In this document: positions 31,626-39,357 of the stretch, in pieces
How positions within the stretch are numbered: position 1 is the stretch's first letter
How the letters are laid out: each line of letters opens with the position of its first letter
Assembly (NCBI RefSeq): GCF_002165375.2
Contig: NZ_CP032132.1
Coordinates: 1-39,357 of the forward strand
Direction of reading: 5' to 3'
Length of the DNA: 39,357 nt
DNA from: Acinetobacter chinensis
GTDB taxonomy: Bacteria; Pseudomonadota; Gammaproteobacteria; Pseudomonadales; Moraxellaceae
Translations under genes and position numbers: made by a program
The notes under the pieces: model-generated
What the model was told of the DNA's origin: nothing
The model's input: the letters and a program-made list of their open reading frames with translations, nothing else
Database searches by the model: none

Positions 31626-33338
31626 ATGGACAACCAATACAAACTAAGTGACGAAGAACATAGCCTTGTATTTGAGAAAATTAAAGCTGATTTTCTGAAT
31701 AACTCACTGTCTATAGTCAGCCCTAAAGTCGTCATTACTGGCGGTCAGCCTGCATCGGGTAAAGGCAAGTTGGCAAGAGATTCTATAGATCAGTTCAAAG
31801 ATAAAGGCGGGAGTGTAATTATTGACCCCGATCAATTAAGAGCCTATCACCCCAAGTATAATGAACTGCAAAAATTGGATGATAAAACATCTTCAGGATT
31901 CACCCACCATGATGCTAAAAAGTGGAGTTTAGAATTAATTGAAGAAGCTATAAGCCATAAGAAAAATATTGTTCTTGACCAAACAAGTGCAGATTTTCAA
32001 ACCTTAAAAAATACAGTTCAAAATTTCAGAGATAAAGGCTACAAAGACGTTGAATTAAAAATAATGGCTGTGCCTGAAATTACATCACGACAAGGTATAT
32101 ACCATCGTTATGAAATGGAAAAGGCGCTGTATGAAACTGGGCGTTTCGTCAATATTGATATTCATAGTGAAATTTATCACAAGCTAGAAAACACAATAGA
32201 ACAGTTAAAAGATGAACCCATAGTAGACAAGCTAACCGTTTATGACCGTCACTATAACGCTATTGAACAAAAGGACTTTAAAGCTGAAAGGGAAAGACCA
32301 TTTTCAGATCAGGAGCGCCAACAGCATGAATATAAATGGTTCAAAGTAATAGAAGCAATGCAAACACGCTTTGCCCCATATACAGAGGTTGAGATTGTAA
32401 AGGGGCTTCAGGAAAGTGACAGACTTAAATTGAATAATCAAAAACTGGTTAGTGAAGTGACCCAAGTTGATGAAAGTACAGGTGAGAAAATGGACGTAAA
32501 AATAGTCAGTAACTTAACTAGCAACTTACTTGTTGCCAAAGATGATTTTGAAAAACAAGATGGTTATTTATCTAAAAATATCAAAGTTGATGGCGAGGAC
32601 AATTTAGTTATGTTCCGTCAAAATCGAGATCATCTTGAGTTAATCAATGTTACTAAAAATGAAATGATGCTCGATAAGCCGATCGGTAATCATGATTCAA
32701 AACAACCTGAATCTACGGCATTACAGGTTTATATGGAGGTTAAAGAAAAGTTAAATAACCTTGAAAATAAAATTTTAATGAAAGTAGATGAACAGCTATC
32801 AAATAAACCTAAAGCGCCTGAAGTGAAAGGAGATAGTAAGGCTGAAGTATCTCAATTTCAAAGCAAAGCCCCAGAGCTAGATAAACACCAAATCATTAAA
32901 GAAGTCCGAATACAGCTAAAGCAAGAGGGGAAATTGGGTGCTGATTTTGCTAAGTCAGCTAATGGGCTATCCGTTGCTCATGGTGACTATATCAAGCTCA
33001 ATGAAGCATACAGTCAAAAAGATGGTTTATTTAAAACCACTAATTTACCTAAAGACGCTGAAATTAAAATCACAGGTCACACAACTAAAAAAGGTGAAAC
33101 CTATGCAACAGGCGTTCATAACAATTCAAATGTAGAGTTAAAAATCAGAAGTGTTGAAGCCCGCTATGGTGATCAATATGTGAAACGCTATGAAACCAAT
33201 CCTGAAGTAAAACAGGCTGTAGATCAGAGAGTGATAGCACAGCAAACAACATTTAAATCTTTATCTGCTTCAAGGGTACAGGAGTTAAGCCAGTCAAGCC
33301 CAAAGCAGGATAAGCCCACTTCAGGCATGAAATTTTAA
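31626..33338 (+). CDS. Zeta-toxin-fold kinase with a long C-terminal extension
   Basis: 570 residues. Residues 30-200 match zeta toxins / UDP-N-acetylglucosamine kinases: Walker A VVITGGQPASGKGKL, then IIDPDQLRAYHP, KNIVLDQTSAD and PEITSRQGIYHRYEM. The remaining 370 residues are unlike classical zeta (about 290 residues): a helical middle (400-430) and a C-terminal domain with LPKDAEIKITGHTTKKGETY and YGDQYVKRYETNPEVKQAVD. Zeta toxins phosphorylate UDP-GlcNAc and block peptidoglycan synthesis; plasmid versions stabilise inheritance. With no recognised epsilon partner the toxin role is probable, not certain. Confidence 0.8.
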   Translation: MDNQYKLSDEEHSLVFEKIKADFLNNSLSIVSPKVVITGGQPASGKGKLARDSIDQFKDKGGSVIIDPDQLRAYHPKYNELQKLDDKTSSGFTHHDAKKWSLELIEEAISHKKNIVLDQTSADFQTLKNTVQNFRDKGYKDVELKIMAVPEITSRQGIYHRYEMEKALYETGRFVNIDIHSEIYHKLENTIEQLKDEPIVDKLTVYDRHYNAIEQKDFKAERERPFSDQERQQHEYKWFKVIEAMQTRFAPYTEVEIVKGLQESDRLKLNNQKLVSEVTQVDESTGEKMDVKIVSNLTSNLLVAKDDFEKQDGYLSKNIKVDGEDNLVMFRQNRDHLELINVTKNEMMLDKPIGNHDSKQPESTALQVYMEVKEKLNNLENKILMKVDEQLSNKPKAPEVKGDSKAEVSQFQSKAPELDKHQIIKEVRIQLKQEGKLGADFAKSANGLSVAHGDYIKLNEAYSQKDGLFKTTNLPKDAEIKITGHTTKKGETYATGVHNNSNVELKIRSVEARYGDQYVKRYETNPEVKQAVDQRVIAQQTTFKSLSASRVQELSQSSPKQDKPTSGMKF

Positions 33339-33817
33339 TATTTCTTTCGCCAGTCATAGGGGTTAATCGGGTTAGGACTTTTCCATAACCCGATTTTTTT
33401 TGATCGAGCATTATTCTCTAAATCTATGTATGTTCTATCAGGAAGATTGTAGCGATAAGCCCAAGCGTAGCCACTGGCGACCATTGCTTTATTCACATTT
33501 AATTTATTCAAGTACAGCTCACCAAGAAACCTACCATTGTTATCAGTTCCATGCTCTTTAACGAGTACCGTTTTGTTTAAGACCATAGACATTAAATATT
33601 GTTTCGATTGTTGACCATAAGGCTGTGTAGGCGAATTTTTAGCATTATTGGCAACTTCAGGGGCATCTATGAATGACAGTCTAACCCGCCATTTAGTGTT
33701 GTTTGGTTTTGTGATACTCACAGTATCACCGTCTAAAACGTAAGTGACTTTGCCGTAATAATCAGCGTGACAGTATGCTGAAAACAAAAAAAGGGTAATA
33801 CAAAAAAGCTTATTCAT
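33335..33817 (-). CDS. Secreted staphylococcal-nuclease-like (thermonuclease) protein
   Basis: 160 residues with signal peptide (MNKLFCITLFLFSAYCHA). SNase fold with the catalytic set: VLDGDTVSI, RVRLSFIDAPE (Arg, Asp) and NGRFLGELYLN (Glu); ends with the family's YAWAYRYN and GLWKSPNPINPYDWR. Probably a periplasmic nuclease; similar genes are common on conjugative plasmids. Convergent with the zeta gene, overlapping by 4 bp, and the zeta operon's terminator lies inside its coding sequence. Confidence 0.92.
   Translation of the reverse strand: MNKLFCITLFLFSAYCHADYYGKVTYVLDGDTVSITKPNNTKWRVRLSFIDAPEVANNAKNSPTQPYGQQSKQYLMSMVLNKTVLVKEHGTDNNGRFLGELYLNKLNVNKAMVASGYAWAYRYNLPDRTYIDLENNARSKKIGLWKSPNPINPYDWRKKY
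33365..33401 (+). terminator. Terminator of the zeta operon, inside the nuclease gene
   Basis: AATCGGGTTA and TAACCCGATT arms followed by eight T on the plus strand, 27 bp after the zeta stop. Here the same DNA encodes the nuclease C-terminus on the other strand. Confidence 0.88.
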
Positions 33818-33829
33818 TTTGGTTCACCA

Positions 33830-34018
33830 TAAAACCGTTTTAGCACGTATGGACTTGCAACTTCATTGCTTGGTCCATACGTGCTAAAACTCTTACTGTG
33901 AAAAATCATATCCCGATGCTTGGTCAAAACTGCAAGTATGCAGTCTTAACCAGGCATCTACTTTATTGAATGATTTAAGTGGGTTATGAGTGCGAGGAAA
34001 TTGTCAAAAAGGTCAATC
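33830..34018 (+). repeat. 190-bp direct repeat, copy 2
   Basis: Same orientation as 12689-12878. Here the first hairpin is perfect, with 18-bp arms GTTTTAGCACGTATGGAC (33837-33854 and 33873-33890). A second hairpin (GATGCTTGGT and related, 33915-33958) follows. Ends with the 36-bp motif at 33983-34018. Confidence 0.93.
33983..34018 (-). repeat. 36-bp motif, copy at the 3' end of the 34017 gene
   Basis: Starts GTTATGAGTGCG, ends TTGTCAAAAAGGTCAATC. It overlaps the stop codon of the gene at 34017, as the other two copies overlap their gene ends. Confidence 0.85.
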
Positions 34019-34478
34019 AGTAGTTTGGATTCTTTTGGCGTAAAATCTTCAATTCTTCTTTGCTAATCGCTTCGTTATTAACGATCTTGCTTTCAATTGA
34101 GTTGATTTTATCGTTTGAATTTACAGCCTTGATATAGTCAAGATCGGCTTGACTAAGCTCAGGCATAATTTCACTGGCTTGATAAATCACTACAGGTTCT
34201 TTGACTGATTCAGATTGGATCTCTTTTACTACTTTTTTAGCTTCAGGCGCTTTTGAAGTTGTTTGTGTAGTTGTGACTGTATTAATTAAAGGGCTTTCAG
34301 GTACTTTAGAAACAGATACAGTTTTTCCGTCTTTTTTAACCTCTATTTCGCCTTTTTTAGTGGTCAGTGATGTATGACTAGCCTCTATAGCAACTGGCGT
34401 TTCTGTGCCATTCTGTGCTGTTTCAGCGTATGTATTGAAAGCGATTAAGGCTAATACAGGGATTATGATTTTTTTCAT
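34017..34478 (-). CDS. Secreted protein of unknown function after virB5
   Basis: 153 residues with signal peptide (MKKIIIPVLALIAFNTYA, then ETAQ). The mature part is polar, rich in Thr, Lys, Val and Glu, probably unstructured in the first 90 residues, with a helical C-terminus (LSQADLDYIKAVNSNDKINS). No family recognised. Separated from virB5 by a terminator, so probably expressed at a lower level by read-through. Confidence 0.65.
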   Translation of the reverse strand: MKKIIIPVLALIAFNTYAETAQNGTETPVAIEASHTSLTTKKGEIEVKKDGKTVSVSKVPESPLINTVTTTQTTSKAPEAKKVVKEIQSESVKEPVVIYQASEIMPELSQADLDYIKAVNSNDKINSIESKIVNNEAISKEELKILRQKNPNY

Positions 34479-34500
34479 AGATAATCCTAAAATTTAGACA

Positions 34501-34531
34501 AAAAAAAGCTAACAACCTGAATTGTTAGCTT
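34501..34531 (-). terminator. Intrinsic terminator after virB5
   Basis: Minus strand: AAGCTAACAA and TTGTTAGCTT arms, 6-nt loop, then a run of T. It ends the virB1-virB5 transcript 10 bp after the virB5 stop. Confidence 0.9.
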
Positions 34532-34540
34532 GTGATGAAA

Positions 34541-35182
34541 TTAGTTACCAAACCACGATTTAAAGCTTTGCGTACTGGTCACACCGCTTGAAGCATTGTT
34601 AGATGCAAGGTTAGTTTGAACAGCCGACAATTTAGCACCAATCGAGTTGATATAACCTTGTTCAATAGCAATGGCATTTGCTAAGTCTTGGGCTTCTTTA
34701 ATATTGCGGGTCGAGTTAATTTTGTTCTTCAGTGTGGTTAAGTTTGCTACATGCTCATTTAAAGCATTATAGGAAGCATCACTGAAAGCAAAGCCAGTCT
34801 TAACCGTGTTGTAATTTCGCTTGTATTGATCATTGCCTAGCAATTGATTCATACCATCTGAACCAATGGTAGTAAGCACTTTGTCATAAGCCTTTTGAGC
34901 ATTACCAAATGAGCCAGTCTTTTGATTGGCTACTACGTCTTGCCAAGAGCCTGAAACAACGTCTTGCACATTCTTAACGCCTGAAGTTCCGATACCAGTA
35001 TTACCAGTCGTACTTTCATATTGTTTCTTCATGATCTCGTATTGCTGTTGCATTTGAACCAATTGCTTGACCATATTTGCAACGGCTGTCGGGTCGAATA
35101 CAACGTCCCAAGCGTTTGCTGTGTTGGCAGTAAAGGCTAAAGCAAAAGCTACAGCCGACATTTTTATTTTATTCATTTTCAT
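34541..35182 (-). CDS. virB5: VirB5 minor pilin
   Basis: 213 residues with a signal peptide (cut near ANTANA/WDVV). FDPTAVANMVKQLVQMQQQY and the DLANAIAIEQGY motif fit VirB5/TrbJ-type proteins, helical bundles at the pilus tip that help contact recipients. It overlaps virB4 by 4 bp. A related domain is the C-terminal half of the fusion protein at 1337-2590. Confidence 0.85.
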   Translation of the reverse strand: MKMNKIKMSAVAFALAFTANTANAWDVVFDPTAVANMVKQLVQMQQQYEIMKKQYESTTGNTGIGTSGVKNVQDVVSGSWQDVVANQKTGSFGNAQKAYDKVLTTIGSDGMNQLLGNDQYKRNYNTVKTGFAFSDASYNALNEHVANLTTLKNKINSTRNIKEAQDLANAIAIEQGYINSIGAKLSAVQTNLASNNASSGVTSTQSFKSWFGN

Positions 35183-37890
35183 GATTTCACCCTTTCGTTA
35201 AATTCGTGTACCCACTGGGAGTAGGTCAAGTTTTCATCTTTACTCAATATTTCCTCAAGAATATTGTGTCTTAACTCATTGCCTGAAAGTATTGGGATAA
35301 TTTCAGACATATTGCTTAAATCTAATTTGCTAATAACTGAATCATGCGAGTTTTTAATCATAAATTGGCGTAAATAAGGCGGTGTATTCACAACCCAATC
35401 AAATTCTGCTTGAGTACAGCCTAAGCCATTATTTTTCTCATTACCCATATATGTAGCGACATTCGCTTTATCATTCGGCAATAGAATTGATGTTTTAAAC
35501 TGCCCGATCAGATCGTCATCTCTTGTAATGACTTCAGGCGTTGGCGTAACAAAGATCATCATACCGTTACGTCTACGGTACGTGGTTAGCATGATTTTAA
35601 GCCATGCTAAGTTAATCGGATTGCTGATATATCTTTGACCTTCTTCGACAACAACAATAAAGGGCTTGCCCTCAGACATGGATATATCAATTTGATGGAA
35701 GATATACATAGACATAGCGCCTAACACCACATCATTATCAATGACATTTTTCATTTCATAGCCGAAAATTCGAGCGCCATCAATTGAGAAATTGTCACTT
35801 TCATTGTCAAAAATATTGGCATAAACCCCATCATTAACCCATTTTGACATGCGTTCAGCCATGTTGTTATCTTCAGCCATACCAAACAAGCCAATAAAGT
35901 TTCTAAGCCGTCTAAGGTGCTTTTCATAGCTATAAACAGCATCTACAACGTCTTTGATCTTGTTTTCTTCAGCAGTGCTTAAAGGCTTTGGATTACCATT
36001 ATCGTTGTAGTCTTGAGCCATAAAAGAAAATAGATTTCTTAGAAACAAACGGTTTTGTTCCGTGTCATCTAACTGCAATGGATTCCAACCAGTTTTAACC
36101 ATTTCACTTAAAACAGTATGTCGCCCGCCCATGCTTTTAATCCAAACTGAAGCTGAATATTCAAAATCAAAATGAAAAATATAAGGCTTAAACTTATCTG
36201 AAGCAGTCAAAAGCGTATTAATTACAGTAGTCTTACCGCCACCAGTACCAGTCGTGATACGAGTATGACCTACATCATGTTCATGGAAATTGAAGTAGTA
36301 AGGCGTATTACTTGTCGTTTTAAGCTGAATGACATTCTCACCCCAATGGTTGCCATCTTTTTTGCCAGTAGAACTATTGTGCATACTGGCAAAGCCCGCA
36401 AAGTTAGTCGTGTTAATAGTTGCGGGTCTTTGGAGTAAGTGATAGTTGCCAATCAACATAGAGTAAAAAGTAGGTTCAGAAATTAAATCTTCTTTTTTAG
36501 GTATCATGTGATTGCGCTGAAATGCCCCGCTAGTTTTCTGCATTGCTTCTTTAAATTCAGATGGGGTCTTAGAGGTAACTAAAACATTTAATGAATAAAT
36601 GCCGTTTAAGATACGCCCTGAAGCTAAGTCATCAATGGCAACATTAATCGCTTCAATTTGAGATTCTGACTTGTCTTGAGCATTTTTTAATTGGTTCTGA
36701 CGAGTTGTACTCATGCTGATAGATTTACGTCTGTCCATCATCATGAAAGTTTGAGAAATAATTAAAGGATGATCAACTTTTAGAAATTCATCTAACATGG
36801 TGTGATCGCTACCCTCTGGATAGCTAGGAGTAGGCAAACTATAGATTGCCCCTGCCGTTAATTCACCGCTTGGGTGATAGAATTTAATAGTTCCATCAGG
36901 CGCAAAAACTCTACGTGTATAGCCTAAGTAGTTTCTGATTTCAGTTGGATGAAGTGGAATTTCTGCTTTTTCTAAGTTTAATAAATAACCGAGAAAATTC
37001 ACTGTTTCAGAATACAAAACGCTATCTTTTGAATAAGTGCCTAGCTGTCTTGGGTTCGCATCTTGCAGATACTCTTTAAACATACTTACTGCATTATTTA
37101 ATTCGGCAATCATTTGTTCTTCATTATCACTTCTGAAAAACAGATTTTTAAGACGAGTTAAAGGCGGGTCACTTGGGTTAGATTTTCGGACAAGCAACGA
37201 CACATAAATATCATTTTGAAACATGCGTTCATTAGATAGTTTTTCATAATATTTTTGGTTAAAACTATCTGAAAATTCATTGCCATTTGCAGGCGGTATT
37301 TCGGTTTTAACTTCGTGACGATCATAATAAACGCTAACAACAAAACGAGAGCCAAGTTGTTTAAACATATCTGCACGATATTTTTTTAAAGTCTTTAATT
37401 GAGCATAGCTTTTAGTTTCATACGGAAAGCCAGTAATTTTTAAAACCGTAAAAATATCACCATTAACTAGCTTAATATCATGTTCATTGATTGGGCTTAG
37501 ATAAGGTAAATTATTGATTTCCATTTGTTCAGCACCCGCTAATTTCTTTTGACTATATTCAATATTTTTATCGTCAGCTTTTGCGTGAGAATCAAAACTA
37601 TAGCCACCAAAAACTTTAGTTCGCTGAAGTCTACGTTTGATCGAAAACCATAAATATTGAATCCCTCTATCTTCTTGGTAGGTCACTACAACCAACAATA
37701 AATAGATTATTCCCGATATTATTAATCCTAATTTTAGGTTGCCAATTAGTGCTAAAAAGCACGTAGCAAAACCACAAATTAGGAAAAAGTAAGTGAAAAT
37801 ATCTACAGGTATATTTGCCACCCTTGCAGTTCGGGCAAGACCCGCAAACAGCAAGTCTTTTTCTTCGTTTTTTTCAGTGGTTTTGCTCAT
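35179..37890 (-). CDS. virB4: VirB3-VirB4 fusion ATPase
   Basis: 903 residues, about 90 longer than usual VirB4. Residues 1-95 are VirB3-like: LFAGLARTARVANIPVDIFT, two membrane segments, then QYLWFSIKRR. The rest is VirB4: Walker A TGTGGGKTTVINTLL near residue 545, and a Walker B IVVVEEGQRYI near 745 where the usual Asp-Glu is Glu-Glu. VirB4 ATPases power pilus assembly and substrate transfer at the inner membrane; VirB3 is its small membrane partner, and the fusion is known from several T4SS lineages. Located between virB2 and virB5, replacing separate virB3 and virB4. Confidence 0.93.
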   Translation of the reverse strand: MSKTTEKNEEKDLLFAGLARTARVANIPVDIFTYFFLICGFATCFLALIGNLKLGLIISGIIYLLLVVVTYQEDRGIQYLWFSIKRRLQRTKVFGGYSFDSHAKADDKNIEYSQKKLAGAEQMEINNLPYLSPINEHDIKLVNGDIFTVLKITGFPYETKSYAQLKTLKKYRADMFKQLGSRFVVSVYYDRHEVKTEIPPANGNEFSDSFNQKYYEKLSNERMFQNDIYVSLLVRKSNPSDPPLTRLKNLFFRSDNEEQMIAELNNAVSMFKEYLQDANPRQLGTYSKDSVLYSETVNFLGYLLNLEKAEIPLHPTEIRNYLGYTRRVFAPDGTIKFYHPSGELTAGAIYSLPTPSYPEGSDHTMLDEFLKVDHPLIISQTFMMMDRRKSISMSTTRQNQLKNAQDKSESQIEAINVAIDDLASGRILNGIYSLNVLVTSKTPSEFKEAMQKTSGAFQRNHMIPKKEDLISEPTFYSMLIGNYHLLQRPATINTTNFAGFASMHNSSTGKKDGNHWGENVIQLKTTSNTPYYFNFHEHDVGHTRITTGTGGGKTTVINTLLTASDKFKPYIFHFDFEYSASVWIKSMGGRHTVLSEMVKTGWNPLQLDDTEQNRLFLRNLFSFMAQDYNDNGNPKPLSTAEENKIKDVVDAVYSYEKHLRRLRNFIGLFGMAEDNNMAERMSKWVNDGVYANIFDNESDNFSIDGARIFGYEMKNVIDNDVVLGAMSMYIFHQIDISMSEGKPFIVVVEEGQRYISNPINLAWLKIMLTTYRRRNGMMIFVTPTPEVITRDDDLIGQFKTSILLPNDKANVATYMGNEKNNGLGCTQAEFDWVVNTPPYLRQFMIKNSHDSVISKLDLSNMSEIIPILSGNELRHNILEEILSKDENLTYSQWVHEFNERVKS

Positions 37891-37901
37891 GGCTCACCTA
37901 T

Positions 37902-38195
37902 TTAGTTAAAGAAGAAATTACCAAGATCAGGGGCAACGAAAACAAGGATACCTGCAACGATTAAGCCGATACCCCAACGCTTAACTTTCTCACTACCACC
38001 GCCAAGCATTGTGATTGCCAAACAAATAACACCAGTCACGAAAGCGACTGCTGCGATAATGACTAATTCATCATTAAATTGGTTAAGCTTTTGAGCAAAT
38101 TTTTGACCAAACGCAGCATTTGCCAATTGAGCATAAAAAACAGCAAATAAGACAATTGCGTATTGCTTAGGATTGAGTTTATTTAAAAGATTCAT
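37902..38195 (-). CDS. virB2: VirB2 major pilin
   Basis: 97 residues: a long signal peptide (cut near QLANA/AFGQ), then two hydrophobic helices (LVIIAAVAFVTGVICLAITM and WGIGLIVAGILVFVAPDLG) joined by a Gly/Lys loop GGGSEKVKR. This is the VirB2/TrbC pilin form. Placed between virB1 and virB4 as usual. Confidence 0.9.
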   Translation of the reverse strand: MNLLNKLNPKQYAIVLFAVFYAQLANAAFGQKFAQKLNQFNDELVIIAAVAFVTGVICLAITMLGGGSEKVKRWGIGLIVAGILVFVAPDLGNFFFN

Positions 38196-38205
38196 GATCT
38201 ATTCC

Positions 38206-38922
38206 TTAAAATACTTGGACGTATTGCCCTTTGTTAAGAGTTTGAACAAACGATGCTTGTTGCACGTTTGGTTGATTGCTTGGTTGATTATTTACACGCA
38301 GGCGCACAGGTTCAGATTGTGCTGAATAGCTATTGTTTTCTGTACTTTGATTTTGACTTGCGGAGTATTGCGGGTACTGATTTTGTTGCCATGAAGCGAG
38401 AACTAGAATGTCACTTTTTCGACTGGCTTCAGTAGGGTTATTATTTGCAGTGTAAGTTTTAAATGAACCACCCCCATTTAGTGTTTGGTATTTACTGGAT
38501 ACAAGGCGTACATAGTTTTGTGTTTCACGGTAAGGGGGAATACCTCCAAACTTTTCAACTGCCCCATGCCCTGCATTGTATCCAGCAATCATTTTTGTAA
38601 GATCACCATTAAATCTTTTATTCAGGAAAGCGAGATAACGAGTACCCGCAATAATAGACTGTTCAGGTTCATATAATCGGCTAGGGTCTACACCCATTAA
38701 ACGAGCTGTAGAGGGAATGACTTGCATCAAACCCCTAGCATCTTTATGTGATCGAGCATTTGGCTTAAAGGCGCTTTCTCTTGCCATAATTGCCGTTACT
38801 AAATTAGGGTCTAAACCATTGGCTACAGAATGTTTGTGAATAAGATCATCATAAGGTGACGCATATACAAACAGTGGCGTACTGCAAGCTAAACCGATTA
38901 TAAGTTTTTTAAACATTGTCAT
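38206..38922 (-). CDS. virB1: VirB1 lytic transglycosylase
   Basis: 238 residues with signal peptide. SLT domain: catalytic Glu in IMARESAFKPNARS, then ARGLMQVIPSTARLMGV, GTRYLAFLNKRFNGD and IAGYNAGHGAVEKFGG. The C-terminal 80 residues are Gln/Asn/Ser-rich and may be disordered. First gene of this T4SS operon; AAGGA lies before the ATG and the operator at 38930-38955 just upstream. Confidence 0.93.
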   Translation of the reverse strand: MTMFKKLIIGLACSTPLFVYASPYDDLIHKHSVANGLDPNLVTAIMARESAFKPNARSHKDARGLMQVIPSTARLMGVDPSRLYEPEQSIIAGTRYLAFLNKRFNGDLTKMIAGYNAGHGAVEKFGGIPPYRETQNYVRLVSSKYQTLNGGGSFKTYTANNNPTEASRKSDILVLASWQQNQYPQYSASQNQSTENNSYSAQSEPVRLRVNNQPSNQPNVQQASFVQTLNKGQYVQVF

Positions 38923-38929
38923 TATTCCT

Positions 38930-38955
38930 TATAGAGTTATAACAGTATAACTCTA
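38930..38955 (-). promoter_or_regulatory. Palindromic operator of the first T4SS operon
   Basis: Same palindrome as at 9480-9507 (TATAGAGTTATA, acag, TATAACTCTA), 7 bp before the virB1 ATG and just upstream of its ribosome site. TATACT within it, with TTTATT 17 bp earlier on the minus strand, could be a promoter. Confidence 0.7.
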
Positions 38956-38960
38956 CTAGC

Positions 38961-39161
38961 TTAATCAATAAATGGTCTATTTGAAAATTTATGTTTCTCT
39001 TTAAAGAACTGGTCTAAAGCGATAAGATAAATTAAGTTTTTGGTAAGTCTGCGGTTCTTAAATTCTTCAGGAACTTTTAATTCACCACGCTTATATCTCA
39101 AAAAGTGTTCGTCCATTTCTGCGAAAAATTCATCACTTACATAAAGTTGTTCACGTTTCAT
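38961..39161 (-). CDS. Small basic protein upstream of virB1, unknown
   Basis: 66 residues, charged and helical (FFAEMDEHFLRYKRGELKVP, then RRLTKNLIYLIALDQFFKEK). No signal peptide. Lies 18 bp after the partial gene at the window edge and 38 bp before virB1, with the operator between. It might be a regulator or accessory of the transfer operon; not recognised. Confidence 0.55.
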   Translation of the reverse strand: MKREQLYVSDEFFAEMDEHFLRYKRGELKVPEEFKNRRLTKNLIYLIALDQFFKEKHKFSNRPFID

Positions 39162-39179
39162 AACTTGTCCCTAAAATTT

Positions 39180-39357
39180 CTATACAGCCAAAAAAGAATC
39201 CGAAACTTTAGCATAGGTGCGGTATTTCATCGTTACTAAAGTTGGCGGGTAATGTCCTGAAAACTTCATATAAAAGTGCAGAGGTTTAAGACTGCTTATT
39301 TCTTCAGCTTTAACTACATTTTCTTTTTCTTTTACAAGTTCAGGTCTTGAATCTTTA
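39180..39357 (-). CDS. C-terminus of an unrecognised gene, cut by the window edge
   Basis: The minus-strand frame is open from the window edge to TAG at 39180-39182, giving the last 58 residues (ending SDSFLAV). Lys/Glu-rich at first, then SLKPLHFYMKFSGHYPPTLV. Too short to identify. Confidence 0.55.
   Translation of the reverse strand, partial: KDSRPELVKEKENVVKAEEISSLKPLHFYMKFSGHYPPTLVTMKYRTYAKVSDSFLAV

Overview
The window is a large part (39.4 kb) of a conjugative multidrug-resistance plasmid from Acinetobacter. The backbone is AT-rich, and two kinds of Acinetobacter insertion sequence, ISAba125 (twice) and an ISAba14-like element, carry the resistance genes. From memory the layout matches the published pNDM-BJ01 type of blaNDM-1 plasmid; no database search was run. 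Both window ends cut genes: a VirD4-type coupling protein at the left and an unrecognised gene at the right. The circle therefore continues outside, probably with the relaxase. No replication initiator was recognised.

Layout. (1) 1-9461, minus strand: half of a P-type type IV secretion system, in transcription order a VirB7-like lipoprotein, two more lipoproteins, VirB6, VirB8, VirB9, VirB10, VirB11, a lipoprotein, a secreted protein, a VirB1-VirB5 fusion and the VirD4 coupling protein. (2) 9462-10885: a gene-free stretch with one arm of a 120-bp inverted repeat, a likely small RNA and a 445-bp run of nested hairpins. (3) 10886-12668: a ParA partition operon headed by a ribbon-helix-helix protein. 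(4) 12873-13901: an AcrVA2-type anti-CRISPR homologue, followed by the other inverted-repeat arm. (5) 14133-17548: five tandem units, each a near-identical promoter, a 5'-end mRNA hairpin and a different small gene. One gene is ArdB/KlcA-like and one looks like DUF3560. The par operon promoter carries the same operator in inverted orientation. (6) 17540-29811: resistance region, with an ISAba14-like element, aph(3')-VIa and a complete Tn125 (19713-29811, 10,099 bp, flanked by GTT repeats). (7) 29812-34018: a serine recombinase, a zeta-toxin-like kinase with small upstream genes, and a secreted nuclease. (8) 34017-39357, minus strand: the other half of the secretion system (VirB1, VirB2, a VirB3-VirB4 fusion, VirB5).

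How it works together. The two T4SS half-operons carry the same palindromic operator just before their first genes, so they are probably co-regulated as one machine. The RHH-par operon and the small-gene array share a second operator that overlaps the -35 boxes, so they look like a regulon. With an AcrVA2 homologue and an ArdB-like gene in it, this region is best read as a cassette-type anti-defence and establishment island on an NDM plasmid. This is the most novel-looking part of the window.

Tn125 is a mosaic of ISAba125, an aphA6-derived leader fused to blaNDM-1, a high-GC chromosomal block (ble, trpF, 3' end of a GH109 gene), a second high-GC block (dsbD 5' end, cutA, groES, groEL), ISCR27, a truncated Acinetobacter acyltransferase gene, and a second ISAba125.
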